Shown: positions 11,775 to 24,700 of the stretch, piece after piece
How positions within the stretch are numbered: the first letter of the stretch is position 1
Layout of the letters: each line of letters starts with the position of its first letter
Assembly: GCF_017562075.2 (NCBI RefSeq)
Contig: NC_054084.1
Span: 38,131,499 to 38,195,498 of the forward strand
Origin: Anopheles merus
Taxonomy: Eukaryota > Arthropoda > Insecta > Diptera > Culicidae
Length of the DNA: 64,000 nucleotides
Reading direction: 5' to 3'
Translations under genes and position numbers: made by a program
Notes under the pieces: model-generated
Told to the model about the DNA's origin: nothing
Seen by the model: only the letters and a program-made list of their open reading frames with translations
Databases searched by the model: none

Positions 11775-12611
11775 AATAACTCACCTAAAGATTGACACCT
11801 ATTTTTTTACTTAAAGCTTGCGGGACAGTTCCTCGGACCACTTATTAGAAAAATTTGCTTATACGCCGTAAATGACATTATTTAACTATGTTTTAGACAA
11901 AAATGAGGCCTATGCAAAAAACAATTAAAAAAAAAACAAAGAAAACCATTAATTTATTTCTGACTGTAACTTGCGTCGTTCTTTCCTTACTTCTCGAAAC
12001 ACTCAAAACCAAGTCGGCGTTGCGTTTTCCATAACCAAAGTGGTTGCCATTGTATGTATGTAAACTAAGCAAACGCATCCAAGCTACCGCTGGAAAGTAG
12101 CGCTGATCTGCCTTTAATATAATTTTATTATAGAAACTAGTTAATTTGGCCCGGTTACAGGGCTTCGCAGTCGAAATTATGAAGGCATTTGCAAAAACCA
12201 TGGCGTATGATATATGATATTGATATAGAGTATTTACTCATACTGTTTCATTGTTCTTGTTTCTTAGTCCAAGTCCCGTTTATGCATCGTGTGTATCGAT
12301 TATGTAGACAAACGGTTATGTATCTATTTGGTATTTTTGATTTTGTTTACTATTTACTATTTATTTACTCTACTATTTTAAAGTTATTTTCTTTTTCCTG
12401 ACAATTTTATTGGCCAGGTTGTTATCATTTCTGTGCTTATTAATTCTAGTTACACCTTTTGATTTATATCCAATTTTGATTGGTGTGAAAGACAGAGCTG
12501 TGTCAGGGTGTATACTAATGTCAGAATTCAAGGTTTTATTTAACACACCTACTTTCATATACCCCCATACTCTCCATTTAAATTGTGGAATATATTGCTA
12601 TCCTGCTCCTT
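11775..12611. other. Non-coding DNA, nothing recognised
   Basis: AT-rich sequence. Short open frames on both strands show no family features. Confidence 0.45.
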
Positions 12612-12812
12612 TTTCTTTTTTAGCACAACAGCCATTGTCGGTCAAGGCTTGCCCGTACCAGTAGTGGGCTAGGATTTCAATAACTTACTACTGATTGCAC
12701 ATAGCAGGATAGTCAGTTTTACGTATAGGGTGTGCGGTCTATTCGGGACTTGAAGCTATGACGGGCATGTTGTTAAGTCGTGCGAGTTGACGACTGTACT
12801 ACGAGATCGGCA
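12612..12812 (-). mobile_element. tRNA-derived SINE, diverged full-length copy
   Basis: It matches the family copy at 24446-24647 along its length, with many substitutions. Shared blocks are tagcacaaca, gtcggtcaagg, catagcaggatagtcag, acgggcatgttgttaagtcg and gagttgacgactgtac. The head (right) end retains the A-box region. It is an old insertion. Confidence 0.7.
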
Positions 12813-13959
12813 AATCGGCAAAATTTATCCCGTTTAAATTTTCTGTCTCTCCAGATACCACACTATAATTCACCAGGACATAGTGATGAAAGATCAATGT
12901 GATTATGCATTCCTGGCTGGAAACCAAAACTGTACTGAATTGGATAATGTTTCTACTCTTCTTCTATTATCATTGATCATAAAAAATTAAACAAAAAAAC
13001 TAATGAGCGAGAGAGCAATAGGAGAAGTAAGCGAGAGAAAAAGTATGGAAGTGCAACTAAGCGCGCAAGAAAAATGTCTAATGAAAATAGAGAGTAAAAG
13101 TAAGCTGTCCAATGTAGCCTGGTTAGAGGGTTTGCTCTTCTGCTCCATAGTATGCATACGCTGCTACAGACGTTGCTTTTCAAGCAAAATACTTCAAAAA
13201 GCCCTGAAGTAACGCACCGTTAGTCGTTGCTAGAATTTATATTATAGTAATTGTTTGTTAAAATAAATGCGGAAATAAAATGAAGCGCAGCTTAACCCTA
13301 AGCAAAACTTTAGCTTTATCGTGCGTTGGTAGGGTTAAACAGTGTTCAAATGCTTCGCTTATCGGAGAAAATTTGATTCCTTCAATGACCGCAAGTGTTT
13401 GAAAATCAAGCGTTACTGTTGCGATTGTGTATAATTGCAACGGGTTGATCAAATACGGGTGATAGGTGCACCAATATCATTATCACCGGTGCCGTTTTGG
13501 CGGGCTCAGGGCAATCAAACAATCTGGCCTAATAAAATCAGTTTCACCTTGGCTTACGGGAACTGTTTGTCAGTTATTGATTTAATGGTCTTTGATTGAT
13601 TTGCCAAACCTTTTCTACTGATTACTCTCAACAACACCAAGTGTGCGGAATTGTAGACAAATTATTGCCCAAATTTGTTACCAGTCATGCCATATAAATT
13701 ATCTGATCAGTTAAGGCTTTTGACGCCATTGTGATTACGTCTATGGCTTCCAGATTGCGCATGTACAAGTGACACAAGAACGTATTTTCTAACATTAGGA
13801 AATTTTGTAACGGTGCGTTCGTTTTGAGATGCTATGGGGTATTATTCATAAAAAACAACAAACGAATTAATTTCGTTCGAATACTAATGCCCACAACCAC
13901 CCTGTGGCTGACCCTGCTTCCAACATATGGTTTTTATTACCCTTTCAAATCCTAACAGA

Positions 13960-15268
13960 CAGCTGGTTTTTTTGAATGAATGTATTGAGCAAAGTGCAGC
14001 TCGAATCTGCTCTTTCAGTTCGTTTTCACCCAACACTAAATGCCACTCTTCAGCGAAAGCTTTACTCTAACCAAACAATCCAACACCCCGTAGTGAGTCG
14101 AAGTGAGAAAAGTCAGTGCGCATGCAATGCACATATACACACAGCCGCACTGTTTTGATTGCGAAGGGTGAGCATTTCTTCCCCTGTAGGGCAGATATCT
14201 GAGATAGAGAGCATTTACCAGCAACTCACCATTTGACAAAAAGAGCAAGAGAGCTACACACGTGAAATAAAATGGGGTGCACCGCTTTCCAGTTATGTTT
14301 CACAGGAAGGCGTGGCTATGCTGCTGAAATCTGTTGATCTTTTTGACGCTTCGAGTGCGCTTATCAGTGCTCGATTTTCTCAGTGCGCGTCTGTTGTGGA
14401 ACCAGGATTGTTGTGGATATTTCGCCCTCTGGCACGCGGACGTAGTTGGTGTTGTGTTTGCTGGTTTCTGATTGAGGAACCACGCGGTAGGGTCGCCTTT
14501 AGCGTTGGGTCTGCCACCCATAGGAGGATTCCAGTCGAGGATTAATAACAGAGGATTTAGCTGTGAGCTTGCGAGAGAGGAACTGAGTGAGCTGCTAGGT
14601 ACAACTCGACGCATAAAGTGGTAGTGGATGCTAAATCGTACGCAATCGTCAACCGCGCTACGAAATCTAACCCGAGAGGACTCGCTGCCTACTATCAGTG
14701 TGCGATAAAACGAGAGACAACGTGCTCTCGAATCAGTGGATGAGCGTGGCTGTCGGGAAGAGGATAGAACAACATCAACATTATTACTCATTCCGCAGTG
14801 GTCGTTGAATCAGCGGCAATCATTGCTTCTTTGCTGAGCCCACATGGATGAACCATCAAACAGTAGCGAACTGAACTTTGACGAAGACGGCGAGTGTGAT
14901 ACAAAGAATTTGCAGTAAATGCGTTGTGATGGTGATGAGACAACCACGAGCTAGTGACGAATGCTGATCTGGAAACAGATGTCGCGTGTGTGATGTGTGG
15001 CGTTGATAAGTGTTGTTAAAGCGCCGATGTTCTTTTTAGCACATTGTGGGAAATATTGGTGTTAACTTGTTAGTGTGCTTTATAGTAGTGCATTTTCTGG
15101 AGTGTAATTTATATTCATATAACGTATTTTAGAATAAAGTTGAATAAGAATAAAAGCTGTGCAAATCAAAGTGAATAGTATCTCATGAATGAAATCAAAT
15201 GTGGATGGTCCTTTAGAGGACTTTCAGTGTGATAAAAGAGTTAGTTTGAGGTGTTTTTGATATTCCAT
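13960..15268 (+). promoter_or_regulatory. Probable promoter and 5' UTR of the zinc-finger gene
   Basis: This stretch, immediately upstream of the coding start, is richer in GC and CpG than its surroundings between about 14100 and 14800. It holds several arthropod initiator-type TCAGT strings with T/G-rich followers: tcagtgcg at 14113, tcagtgctcg at 14364, tcagtgcgcg at 14380 and tcagtgtgcg at 14695. No TATA box was evident. An in-frame TAG at 15242-15244 separates the 5' UTR from the coding frame. Which initiator is used cannot be decided from sequence alone. Confidence 0.4.
14844..14918 (+). other. Upstream ORF, 24 codons, in the probable 5' UTR
   Basis: ATG at 14844 opens a 24-residue frame rich in acidic residues and asparagine (begins MDEPSNSSELNF, ends at TAA 14916-14918). 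It precedes the main start by about 350 bp and does not join its frame. Such an uORF could reduce translation of the main frame if it lies in the mature mRNA. Its composition is more protein-like than other upstream frames, but it is short. Confidence 0.3.
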
Positions 15269-15710
15269 ATGATGGAAGTAAGTGGAGTACCCCAAACGCA
15301 TCACCAAACGGTGTCACTAGTATTGCAACAACCACCGCAATCTCAGCTACCATTGGATTTCAGTGTCACCATGGTGAACATTAAGTTGAACAGTGTTAAC
15401 GTAAGTCCAAGTGGTGGGAATAATATAAATAATAATGATAGTAGTATTAATAATAATAACACCAACAACAACAACAACAACAACAACAGCAGTATGATGA
15501 TTGGTAAAGGCGGAAGTATGGGCCAAGCACCAGTGACAGATGAAAACAAAAGTAGTCCATTGAATGGAGTTAGCATTTCGCGGCCAATGAGCCCAAATGT
15601 GCTACTAACAGCAAACAGTAGTAATCCATCCGTTAACATGAATGGTAGCAGTAATGGAACATCAATGACAAGTGCTTTTAAGGTAGTGACGCCACGCGGG
15701 AAAGCCGACG
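15269..15710 (+). CDS. sens-2: Coding exon 1 (residues 1-147)
   Basis: It starts at ATG 15269 and ends in phase 1 at donor gtaagt (15711). It encodes a Gln/Pro-rich start with PLDFS at residues 28-32, then a Gly/Asn stretch. Much of the Asn run comes from a CAA/AAC repeat near 15461-15486 that could vary in length between individuals. The remainder is Ser/Asn-rich and probably disordered. Confidence 0.88.
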
Positions 15711-18700
15711 GTAAGTGTGAAATATGAAATATTACCAGAATGGAAAAGGGAAATAGTGTGGTTTTAATAATTTTAACGTAAAAATCAGCTCATAATGATT
15801 TTTGGTGCTCAAAATGTTATATGAGCTTTTCTGATTTGAACTTTCAGTTTACCCATTTTGATGATTAGTCGAACACGGCTTTATCATTGATAATATTGGC
15901 ATAAAGTGTAAAAATAATTAAAATAGGTAAAGGTAGAATTTGATTGTAACTTGGTTCTTATTAGAATTGAATTTCTTGTTTGATTGCCTATCCTGTTCTG
16001 TGATAGTCAAGTAATTATTTAAAATTATTTAAAATCCAGTTTTTGTTTCTGTTTCATAAATGTGTTTTGTAAGCTATACGGCCAACAAGGCCGATCTTGA
16101 AAAAAAATATGTTTCTCAAGATTGTTTAAATTATTAATCGATTAATTTTCGGAACTAATTTGATATTTACAATTATAATATGAATGTAACATGTAAAACG
16201 AAGTCTAGTTGTATACTAGTCTATTTTTCGCAGACAAAATTGACATTTGATGAACCTAAAACGTTAATAAGCCGCAATTTAGAATTGAGCCGCAATCAAG
16301 TGCATTAAAAAGCAATTCATTTTCTTTTCACTCCAATTTTTCTCAATGTGTTCTTAATTTTAAGTTGAAATGGTTTTCAATTTATGGTTCTTGCCATGCT
16401 CTTGTACAGGAAAATCGAAATCTTTTTTTTTTTCTAAGTGTCTAAATTATTGCTACCTACCTATACGCATTGTGCAATATATTTATAGTAGACGTCAAGT
16501 TACATAAAGGGTTAAAAAAACAACTGGTACCTTCATTCATACGGATTCCGTGCAGTCTGCATTATATCAAGTTTTAGATAAAAAGCATCTATAGACTAAA
16601 CAAAAACCAGCAACCTATAAAACATGGTGACGCTTCATTAGTCCCGCAGTATTTGCTGATATTAATATTCAAATGCGTTAACATAAATTAACCTTAATTG
16701 AAAATGTTTTGCTTCGGCAGCCAAAGTGTAGTTTGTTATTCCATCACTTAGCTCGACAGGCCACCTTTTCGTTTGTGTAACAATTTCGCCTCACTTGTGC
16801 GCAACATGTGCTCCCTAATCTCCATAGCATAATCAATCGATGTTTGTCCGACTAAAGACCGTGATCCAAAATATCCAAAACATACCTCAAGGCGTCGTCA
16901 CGCCTAATGGGAAGCTGCTTCTACACTGCAACGTCTGTGCAAGACGATCGTGTGGCAATTAGACACCGATAAGGGGTGAGCCATTGGTTGACCAAGTGAA
17001 AACAGAAGTACCCAGTGAACCATTACTTGGATAGGATAAGATTAGACGACCAGAGCTTTCAACCAGCATACTTCGGTTTCATCCTTGACCAGTGCAAAGT
17101 TAAGCATTTGCGGTCGAATGGCAACGAGTACGATTGGGTGCAATGTCCCCATCTGCTAACCTAGCTTGGCAAAGTATAATGGTAGTGTTTGAATACCATT
17201 AGATATGCTCCTAATGGTTGATGAAGCAGAGTGTGTCATTTGTCGTTGTCTTGGGAGTTGAGGAATGGCATGCACTGGTCCTTTGGTATTGCTACTAGAG
17301 ATTCCGTGGTGTGTTGTGAGTGTTCTGTAAGGAAAACGTTTGCCATCCTGAACATCGATTAAGCAACAGATGGTCACTGTCAAACAAGGGTTAATTAAAA
17401 TTTAAATGGATTCTGATGGATATGTAAACTTTTATCATTATTTATGAACCTGTTGCTCTGAATCTCTGGTTTCCAACCTGTGGTCCGCGGGGCACTTGTG
17501 ATCCTTGTCGTTTACAGCTGCAAACCTTATGTGGGCCACGGCAAATATATTTACAAAGCTAAGTGGTGTGCTTCTGTTCTAAAAAGATTCACCAGTCTTT
17601 TTGTGTTCACACACAATTTTACAAAATGATTACGGATAACAAACGAATTCTTGTTGTAATAAATGCACTTTATTGTAATGCATGATATTGTTGTAATAAA
17701 TACGCCCTTAGAGCACTCGGGACTAAGAAGCAATCGAAAACTGATGTTTAAACAACATTTATACACGATGTTTCTATCAGCCTGTATAAATTATGCGAGC
17801 AAATATTGTTGTTATCTATCCAACGATGAATAGCTTGGATTGCTTGAAAAAAAAAATCACTGAATTTCACTGCTAGACTTCTCCTACTTCCGGGAAAAAT
17901 GTGTTTGACAGATATGTTCTAGCAGAAATTGTCGCGTTAAAACGCAGCTATTAACACAGCAAACTGATGCGCTCCAGGAGAATACGTAACGAAAACAAAT
18001 ATTCAATATTCCTGGAAGATTGTTGTTTTAAATATAATCATGTTTATATAACTTGTTGACTACCGCCTGAGTTATTTTCTTAATTAAGTACCATATTTAT
18101 CCAATTCTGCGTAGTTGATACTCAAAATAGAGGTAGGATAAACTATTTATTAAACAAAATGTAGTTAAGACAGACTCAGGCTAACATGACTCAAGCTTCA
18201 CCATTATCAAGAATTGTCTAAGAAAGAGCTCTAAGCAAACATAGGAGCATGAAAAAACGCTGCTTTAAAAAGATGTTCTACCATATGCTGTAAAGACTAG
18301 CCACATGAATGGCATGATTGGAACAGCTTAAACGTGCTTAACTAGTTGTTTGTGAATGACATTAGCATTGTGTCTAAATTTATGAATGGAATATCGCGGA
18401 ATGAACTTGACATTTCTAGACACCGTGTGTGGATGATTTGTAACGACCAAGCCGAACATTATAGTATAGAAATGTAATAAAAACTCAAAAAGGTTTGCCC
18501 TGATGCGTTGTTTCGTTGTTTTTCGTCAACATAATTTGCAGTAGAAGCATACTAAAAAAGAGGAGTCCAAAGAGCTAAACGATCGCAACCATGTGTGATC
18601 GTCTTTCGAATAGAAAACTATTTATTTTCTATTCGAGAGAGTTCGAATTCGTCATCCATATACATCAGAAACGTTACACTTGATGCAACAGGCTCTTTGA

Positions 18701-21700
18701 GATGATATCAAAATGAATAATGAGACCACCATCGTTGGGTTACGTGAGAGTGAGCAATAACCTACCATAAGCTATGTTTGTTTATAAATACTACGTTTTT
18801 GTTCTTTTTGCTCATGGTGTTTCAATGCATTTACTTTAGATCACAAACAGAAGACTCAAATGTTATAGAACTATTTGTACTATTAATAAGTTTCAAAGAT
18901 GTATTGATATTTGATATTTAGCGTCAAATCATTGTTTTTTTTTTTTAATTTTAAAGAGTGTTATTTTATCAATACAATGAAATAACACTTCTTGGTTTAT
19001 GTTTTATTAGTGTATTTACATTGCATTACACAAAAAATGCTTATTTTGAAGGAAATAGTGGAATAGGGGAAACTAAATGAATAGAATTTATTTAATTGCA
19101 TGTGATGCATCGATGTGCTCTACAGTTATCACTGCAGCACTGTTAAACGCTAACACAATTATTCCGTGCCTTGATTACTTACGCGATGATCTGTTTCTCT
19201 TGTTGCCACACACATGCATCAGTCATAGTATTCTTGCACATGATAGCTGCTAGCGCTGATGCTAACTAAACAATTTAACGCAACTGATTCACAAGGTGCG
19301 TTTTTCGCACAGTTTGCTTTCATGTGCTCTTTTCTGTTGGCACTGGACAATTTGTTTCGTCACAACGCGTCTGCATTTCATCGTTGAATTTATTAGAGTC
19401 TCTCTAGTGCGTTAATTGTATAAGATTTACCGCCAAGCGGAAACTGTTAATTTATTTTGGAATGAGTGTGCGAAGATGGAAGCGCTTGGCTTGATGGTAG
19501 ATGAATTTCTTGGAGGTAGATTTTTCAAAGCATTGAAACAGTAAAGATGTAAGTGCAGAAGTCTTTGCTGCTGGCTCGCATAACAGAAAGATGCACAGTG
19601 CAAACCCTCTTGAATGTACCTCTTAAACGTAGCTCCTTGGAAATGAAAAAGGGATGCAACGTTGCACTTTTTTTGCCCAGACTCTAAGCATGCGCTTTTG
19701 AGGACACTTTGTCGTCTCGCGGCCATGATAGTCTATTTTACTGTAGTGACTGAATTTGCAAGGAAGCGCTAGTTTCAAGTGGTAAATGGATGCGCAGATG
19801 CACTCGTACTCTTTGCAATGCCGAAAGACGTCAAAACACTTCTGCTTTAACCATGGGATTAGTTAAGGCCAGCAAGTGATTGGCAGGTTTAACTTTTGGC
19901 CTAGTTCGGAATAAACGTAGAAATAGGGTTGTAAAAAAACTAACTTGAAATCGTTTTACACTTTGAAATTATAAGATAGTGTATGAATACCTTTAATTAA
20001 ATATCGAAATATATATTGTAAACCTGTCGTAGAAAACTAAGAAATATATTAAATGAAAAGCTTTTTCGGCAAATAGTTTAATAAGTTATATTTGTTTAAT
20101 TCCAGTTCCAGCACAGCCTGCAAATGGATTTTCACCTTTAATTTTCAACAATGACCTGCTGGTAAACCACTATCGACGTTTGCTTCATCCAGTAGCAGCC
20201 GCCGTACCGCGCCTTCCGAATGGTGCCAATGGTTATAATGATGTGCCTGACACACAGCTCAAAATGGGTCAAAGAGGTAAAACAAACACAATTATTGAAA
20301 CAATTATTATAACAAACACAGCTGTATGAAACCTTCACTTTCACAATAAGTTAAAAAGCAAAATAGTAGTAACATAACGATTATGTTTTACAAAATATGT
20401 ACTAAATAACCCTTGTTGCGAGCGAGATAAATTTAAATAATTGTTTGAGAAACGAATGGTAATGTACCAAGAGCAAGCTTAATGAATGTCACTATCAAAT
20501 ACTTCATACGTCCCCTGGCGAAGCAACAAAATGGGTGGTCTGCCCTCATATAATCTGTTCTCACGGTGTTCGAAACCAGACCGACTGGCCGCACTTGGTG
20601 TGTCAGTTAGACATTCAGATATGCCACCCACCGTGGCTAACATCTGTCGTGAGGTGTGAACGCAAAACATATGCTCCAAATGCATTCCGCAGCACAAAAC
20701 TAGTTTGACTCATTTTTATGAAGCGCTCCTGTACAGTGCAAACCGGTTTAGTTTCACACGCGAAGGATGAGACTATCCTTAAAAAAGACACATTTACGAG
20801 AACTTTACGACTTTTTGTAGAAAAACGTAAACGCCTGCGAGCTAGTTCAGGAAGCTACGGATTAGCAAATGCTAGCTTAAGGTTTACGTACAACCGTCAG
20901 CAAATACGAAACCAACAACCAACTGATTTGTTGCTTATCATTGCTGCTGCAATCCAGACAACCTAAGTAGCAGAAGTGAAAAACATGCACTTGAAATGTT
21001 CGTCAAACAAAAACGGCAGGAGGAAAGGTGTAAAGCGAACTTCAAACCCCGAGTGATGGCTACTGACTGACGACAGGGCAAAAGCACATGCGTTTGATGT
21101 CATACTTTTTTCACTTCAATCGAAGTCTTTGTACTTTGATGCCGTGCCCGCGATTGTTTGAACGACTTCTCGATCGCTGGCTAATGAGTTATCGAATTGA
21201 GCTATAAAGCAAGCCTTCCAGCCTAAGTCCTGGGACAATAAATCATGGCTTATCAGTATAAGTTGGGAACAGCATGTTTCATTACAACTGCTCACCTTTC
21301 CGGCCGTAAGTGCCACTCGTCTCCGCAATCGCAGCGAACACACTATCCGTTAATGTCCGCTGAACCGACGCACAAGGCCTTGGTGACTGCGGTGTGAGAA
21401 GTGCTTCTAGAATCTGTTCAACTGACGTGGTTATCGGTTTATCAATATTTAGAGAATTTATTGCACCATTTAATAGCGCGACAACTGCCTATGCAGTGGC
21501 CCGATGAGGATGGGAGTAACGTTTTGTGCGGTGTGGTGCTGAATTGCTTTCGATTGGAGTTGGCGTAGAGGTGTTCTCCGATGCTCGGAATTTTATAAGG
21601 TTCATACGTGTTTGAACATTAGCATAAGATCAACAATATTGAAGCAATATGTTTGTTGCCTCGGTATGCTGCAATCGTTTCAGATTTTTTTTTATTTCGA

Positions 21701-24700
21701 GTCACATTTTTACACCTGGTGTGTAAATACAGATACATTTTAAGCCTCTTACAGGATGTAGAAATACAATATTGCCCTTTTTAAAAGGTTTGGTTGAACT
21801 AGCATATATATCGAACCGCAAAACGTTCAAACGCTCGCTCTTGGAGCACACACAGGGTAGAAGAACTGAAAATCACAATAATGTTTTCTTACTAAGCCAT
21901 AAAGCATTTTAATCTCTGATAATGGGAAATCAAAAGCCTATATAGCGCAATAGTAGTAACACACCGTAATCAGCAGTGTTAATATTCGTTCCAACAACGT
22001 AATTGAATTTACGTTTCATTTTCTTTCCCACTTAAAAACGATTGTTTGTTTATGTGAACTAACCACAACACAATTTTTTACCATTTTTGATTAATCTGAC
22101 ATTAATAAAATGTGCCCCATGGTAAAACAAAACACAATCAGTGATAATGGAAACTTATTGTGCCACCATGATTGTGGTTGATTACATTCTCAGGAATTAC
22201 AGCTGACGCCACCTACCACGATCGATGCAAGTTGTGTTTTTTTATCACTTGACATACGGTTTGGAACATGCTGGTCATAAATTAATCACTATGCATTAAC
22301 GTAAGCCATATTGGATAAATAATAACATCATACCGTACTGAGCTCAACGAGAATAGATCAGATGGAAGTTGACAAGATAGAGTAACTGTTGACAAATGTG
22401 TTTGAAACTGATATAAATGAAGTAAAAATTAAACGATTGTGTAAGCAGTCAAGATACACAAAGAATTGAATAGCTCTTTTGTAACAAAATAGGAAGTTGT
22501 GGAAAACTGATTTGTCACCTTACGTTGAACGTGACTCTCAGCTGAACGGGTTTAATTAAATTCCATTCGACACTGCTTTCCTCCCAGCACTGCCCAGGCT
22601 AAACTCCCATTGTTTCGTTGGAACGTAGTCGAAAGATAATTGAATGTGAATCCTTTTCCTCCTTCGGTTGGAATGTTAGCCCTAACCCACTCTACCATAA
22701 TAAAGGGGAAGAAAGCGACGACGATCACATTGAAAATCAGACAACATACGCCACACGCAATCGTTCGCTGATTCCCTTCCGCGAAAAGGGTTATTGGACT
22801 GCGTGATGAGGCCAGATGAGCTGGAGTATCCAGAGTATCCAGGCTTTTCATGCCTAGTTTGTCACGAATCTAAACGACCCTGGAGAATTTAACATAGGAA
22901 GCGAGTTCCCGGTGCGAGGTAACATTTACTTATGCAAGTTTACTGTTGCATGGTTCCAACCAATATTTAGTAAAATCACTTACTAGATTCGTGTATGCGT
23001 ACAATAGATCACGATAAGAACATAAGTATATTTAGTCCTAGTGTTGTGTAGTGCACTAAAAAAGGGTTGAACTAACCCCATGTAATTTAACCTAATGAGG
23101 GGTTAAGAGGTGTGCCAATGACACGATATTATCATGTGTAACATACGACTGTTAGTAAACGAGAGTGCATCGTTATGTTGAATGATGAATGTTTTGAAAA
23201 TGTATGCTGTCAATAATTTACAGACATGACCCCAAGAAAGCCAGCGTACCAGGTTGAGGACATGAAATATCATACTGTATAAAATTGATATAATCATCAG
23301 ATAAATAACATTATGAACAAGACATTTTGACCTGTTATTGTGAAATGAACTTTTCTAGCTTAATTCCACAGCAAGCATCAAATTGAGCGATTTCAAATAA
23401 TGTTGTGTATTTTCGCTATTACCACTGATGTCTTTACGGCTAAGCAACTCAGCAACGGTTGGGGGTTTGATTGTAGACAGTGGCAAATCTATGCTAATTG
23501 AGCTTAATTTGATGTCATTTGAATTCATCAATATTGGAAATTGAATTGATTTGTATCCGGTCGGGTCTTCTTGGAGGGTCTGCCGTGCCTTTGGTTGGAC
23601 AGGCCTGTGTCTGACAATCGCAAAGAGTTCGTTGACTGTTATGGTTCTTGCAATAACAGTAGAAATTGATTGTATTTTGCAAATGATGGACAAAACCATT
23701 TGCGATAGTTTAAATTTGGAATTCGAAGCTGATTTGATTTATTTTTCGTTCAAAAATAATTCTAAAGAGTATTTTTCTTTTGCAACAAGCAAAAGACAAT
23801 ACACAAGTTCATACTTTCTACACATACTTCATTTGTTATCATTTGTATCTTGTTGTCATTGTATTTTATTAAATCTGTTGAAACATTGCAATGCCATGGC
23901 CTGGTTGTTTACGTTCAGTGTATTGTTCTCTGAAATCTCATTTCACTTCTGGCCACGATAATGTACAATCGATCATAACCGATATAAAGGGGTTTATGAA
24001 AATCCCTGTGTAAAGCAACGGCCACCGAGGCAAACGATGAACAATGTGATACCCGGATTTGAAGTTTTACGGCCACAACCCAATCGGCGGGAATGCCAGC
24101 TGCTATCGGGCCGTAGTAGTGAGTGCCATAAACTCAAGAAATACTTCAACCGCTTGGGGCTTACGGATCGCTGCCGCTGTAAATCATGCTCGTCATGATA
24201 TTGACTAGCTTCGATATGAGCCTCATATCAGCAACAACCGGCAATCGAAGTGCTTAGTATGAAATTGATAGTAGAACTAAGAAAGTGCGAGACTTACATA
24301 ACGCTGTCTCTGACCATTTTTTGTAAATTGTTGTTTATGGCTAGAGGTGCGCAATCGTCGTTGAAATATACCACATGCAGATTTTCAGCACTGAGTTAGT
24401 TTTGTTCAACATGATGATCTCTACGTGAATCAGTTAATGCATACTTCTTCTTCTTCTTTGGCTCAACAACCGATGCCGGTCAAGGCCTGCCAACCCACTT
24501 GTGGGGTTGGCTTTCAGTGACTTATTGATTTCCCCCCATAGCAGGATAGTCAGTCCTACGTATGGCGGCACGGTCTATTTGGGGCTTGAACCCATGACGG
24601 GCATGTTATTAAGTCGTACGAGTTGACGACTGTACCATGAGACCGGCTAATGCATACTACTATACCTTAAAGCCCCCGTTTGGTTTATTTTGTACTCATG

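Noticed and set aside
14300..14791. 163-codon antisense frame over the promoter region
   Set aside because: Ser/Arg-rich composition follows from the CpG-rich 5' UTR. No domain and no supporting start or splice context.
14915..15277. Splice from the uORF end (GTAAAT at 14915) into exon 1
   Set aside because: The in-frame TAG at 15242 blocks acceptors before it, and the only AG after it near the start has no pyrimidine tract.
23355..23961. Overlapping 114- and 136-codon frames in intron 2
   Set aside because: They lie on opposite strands of the same AT-rich DNA. Neither has family features.
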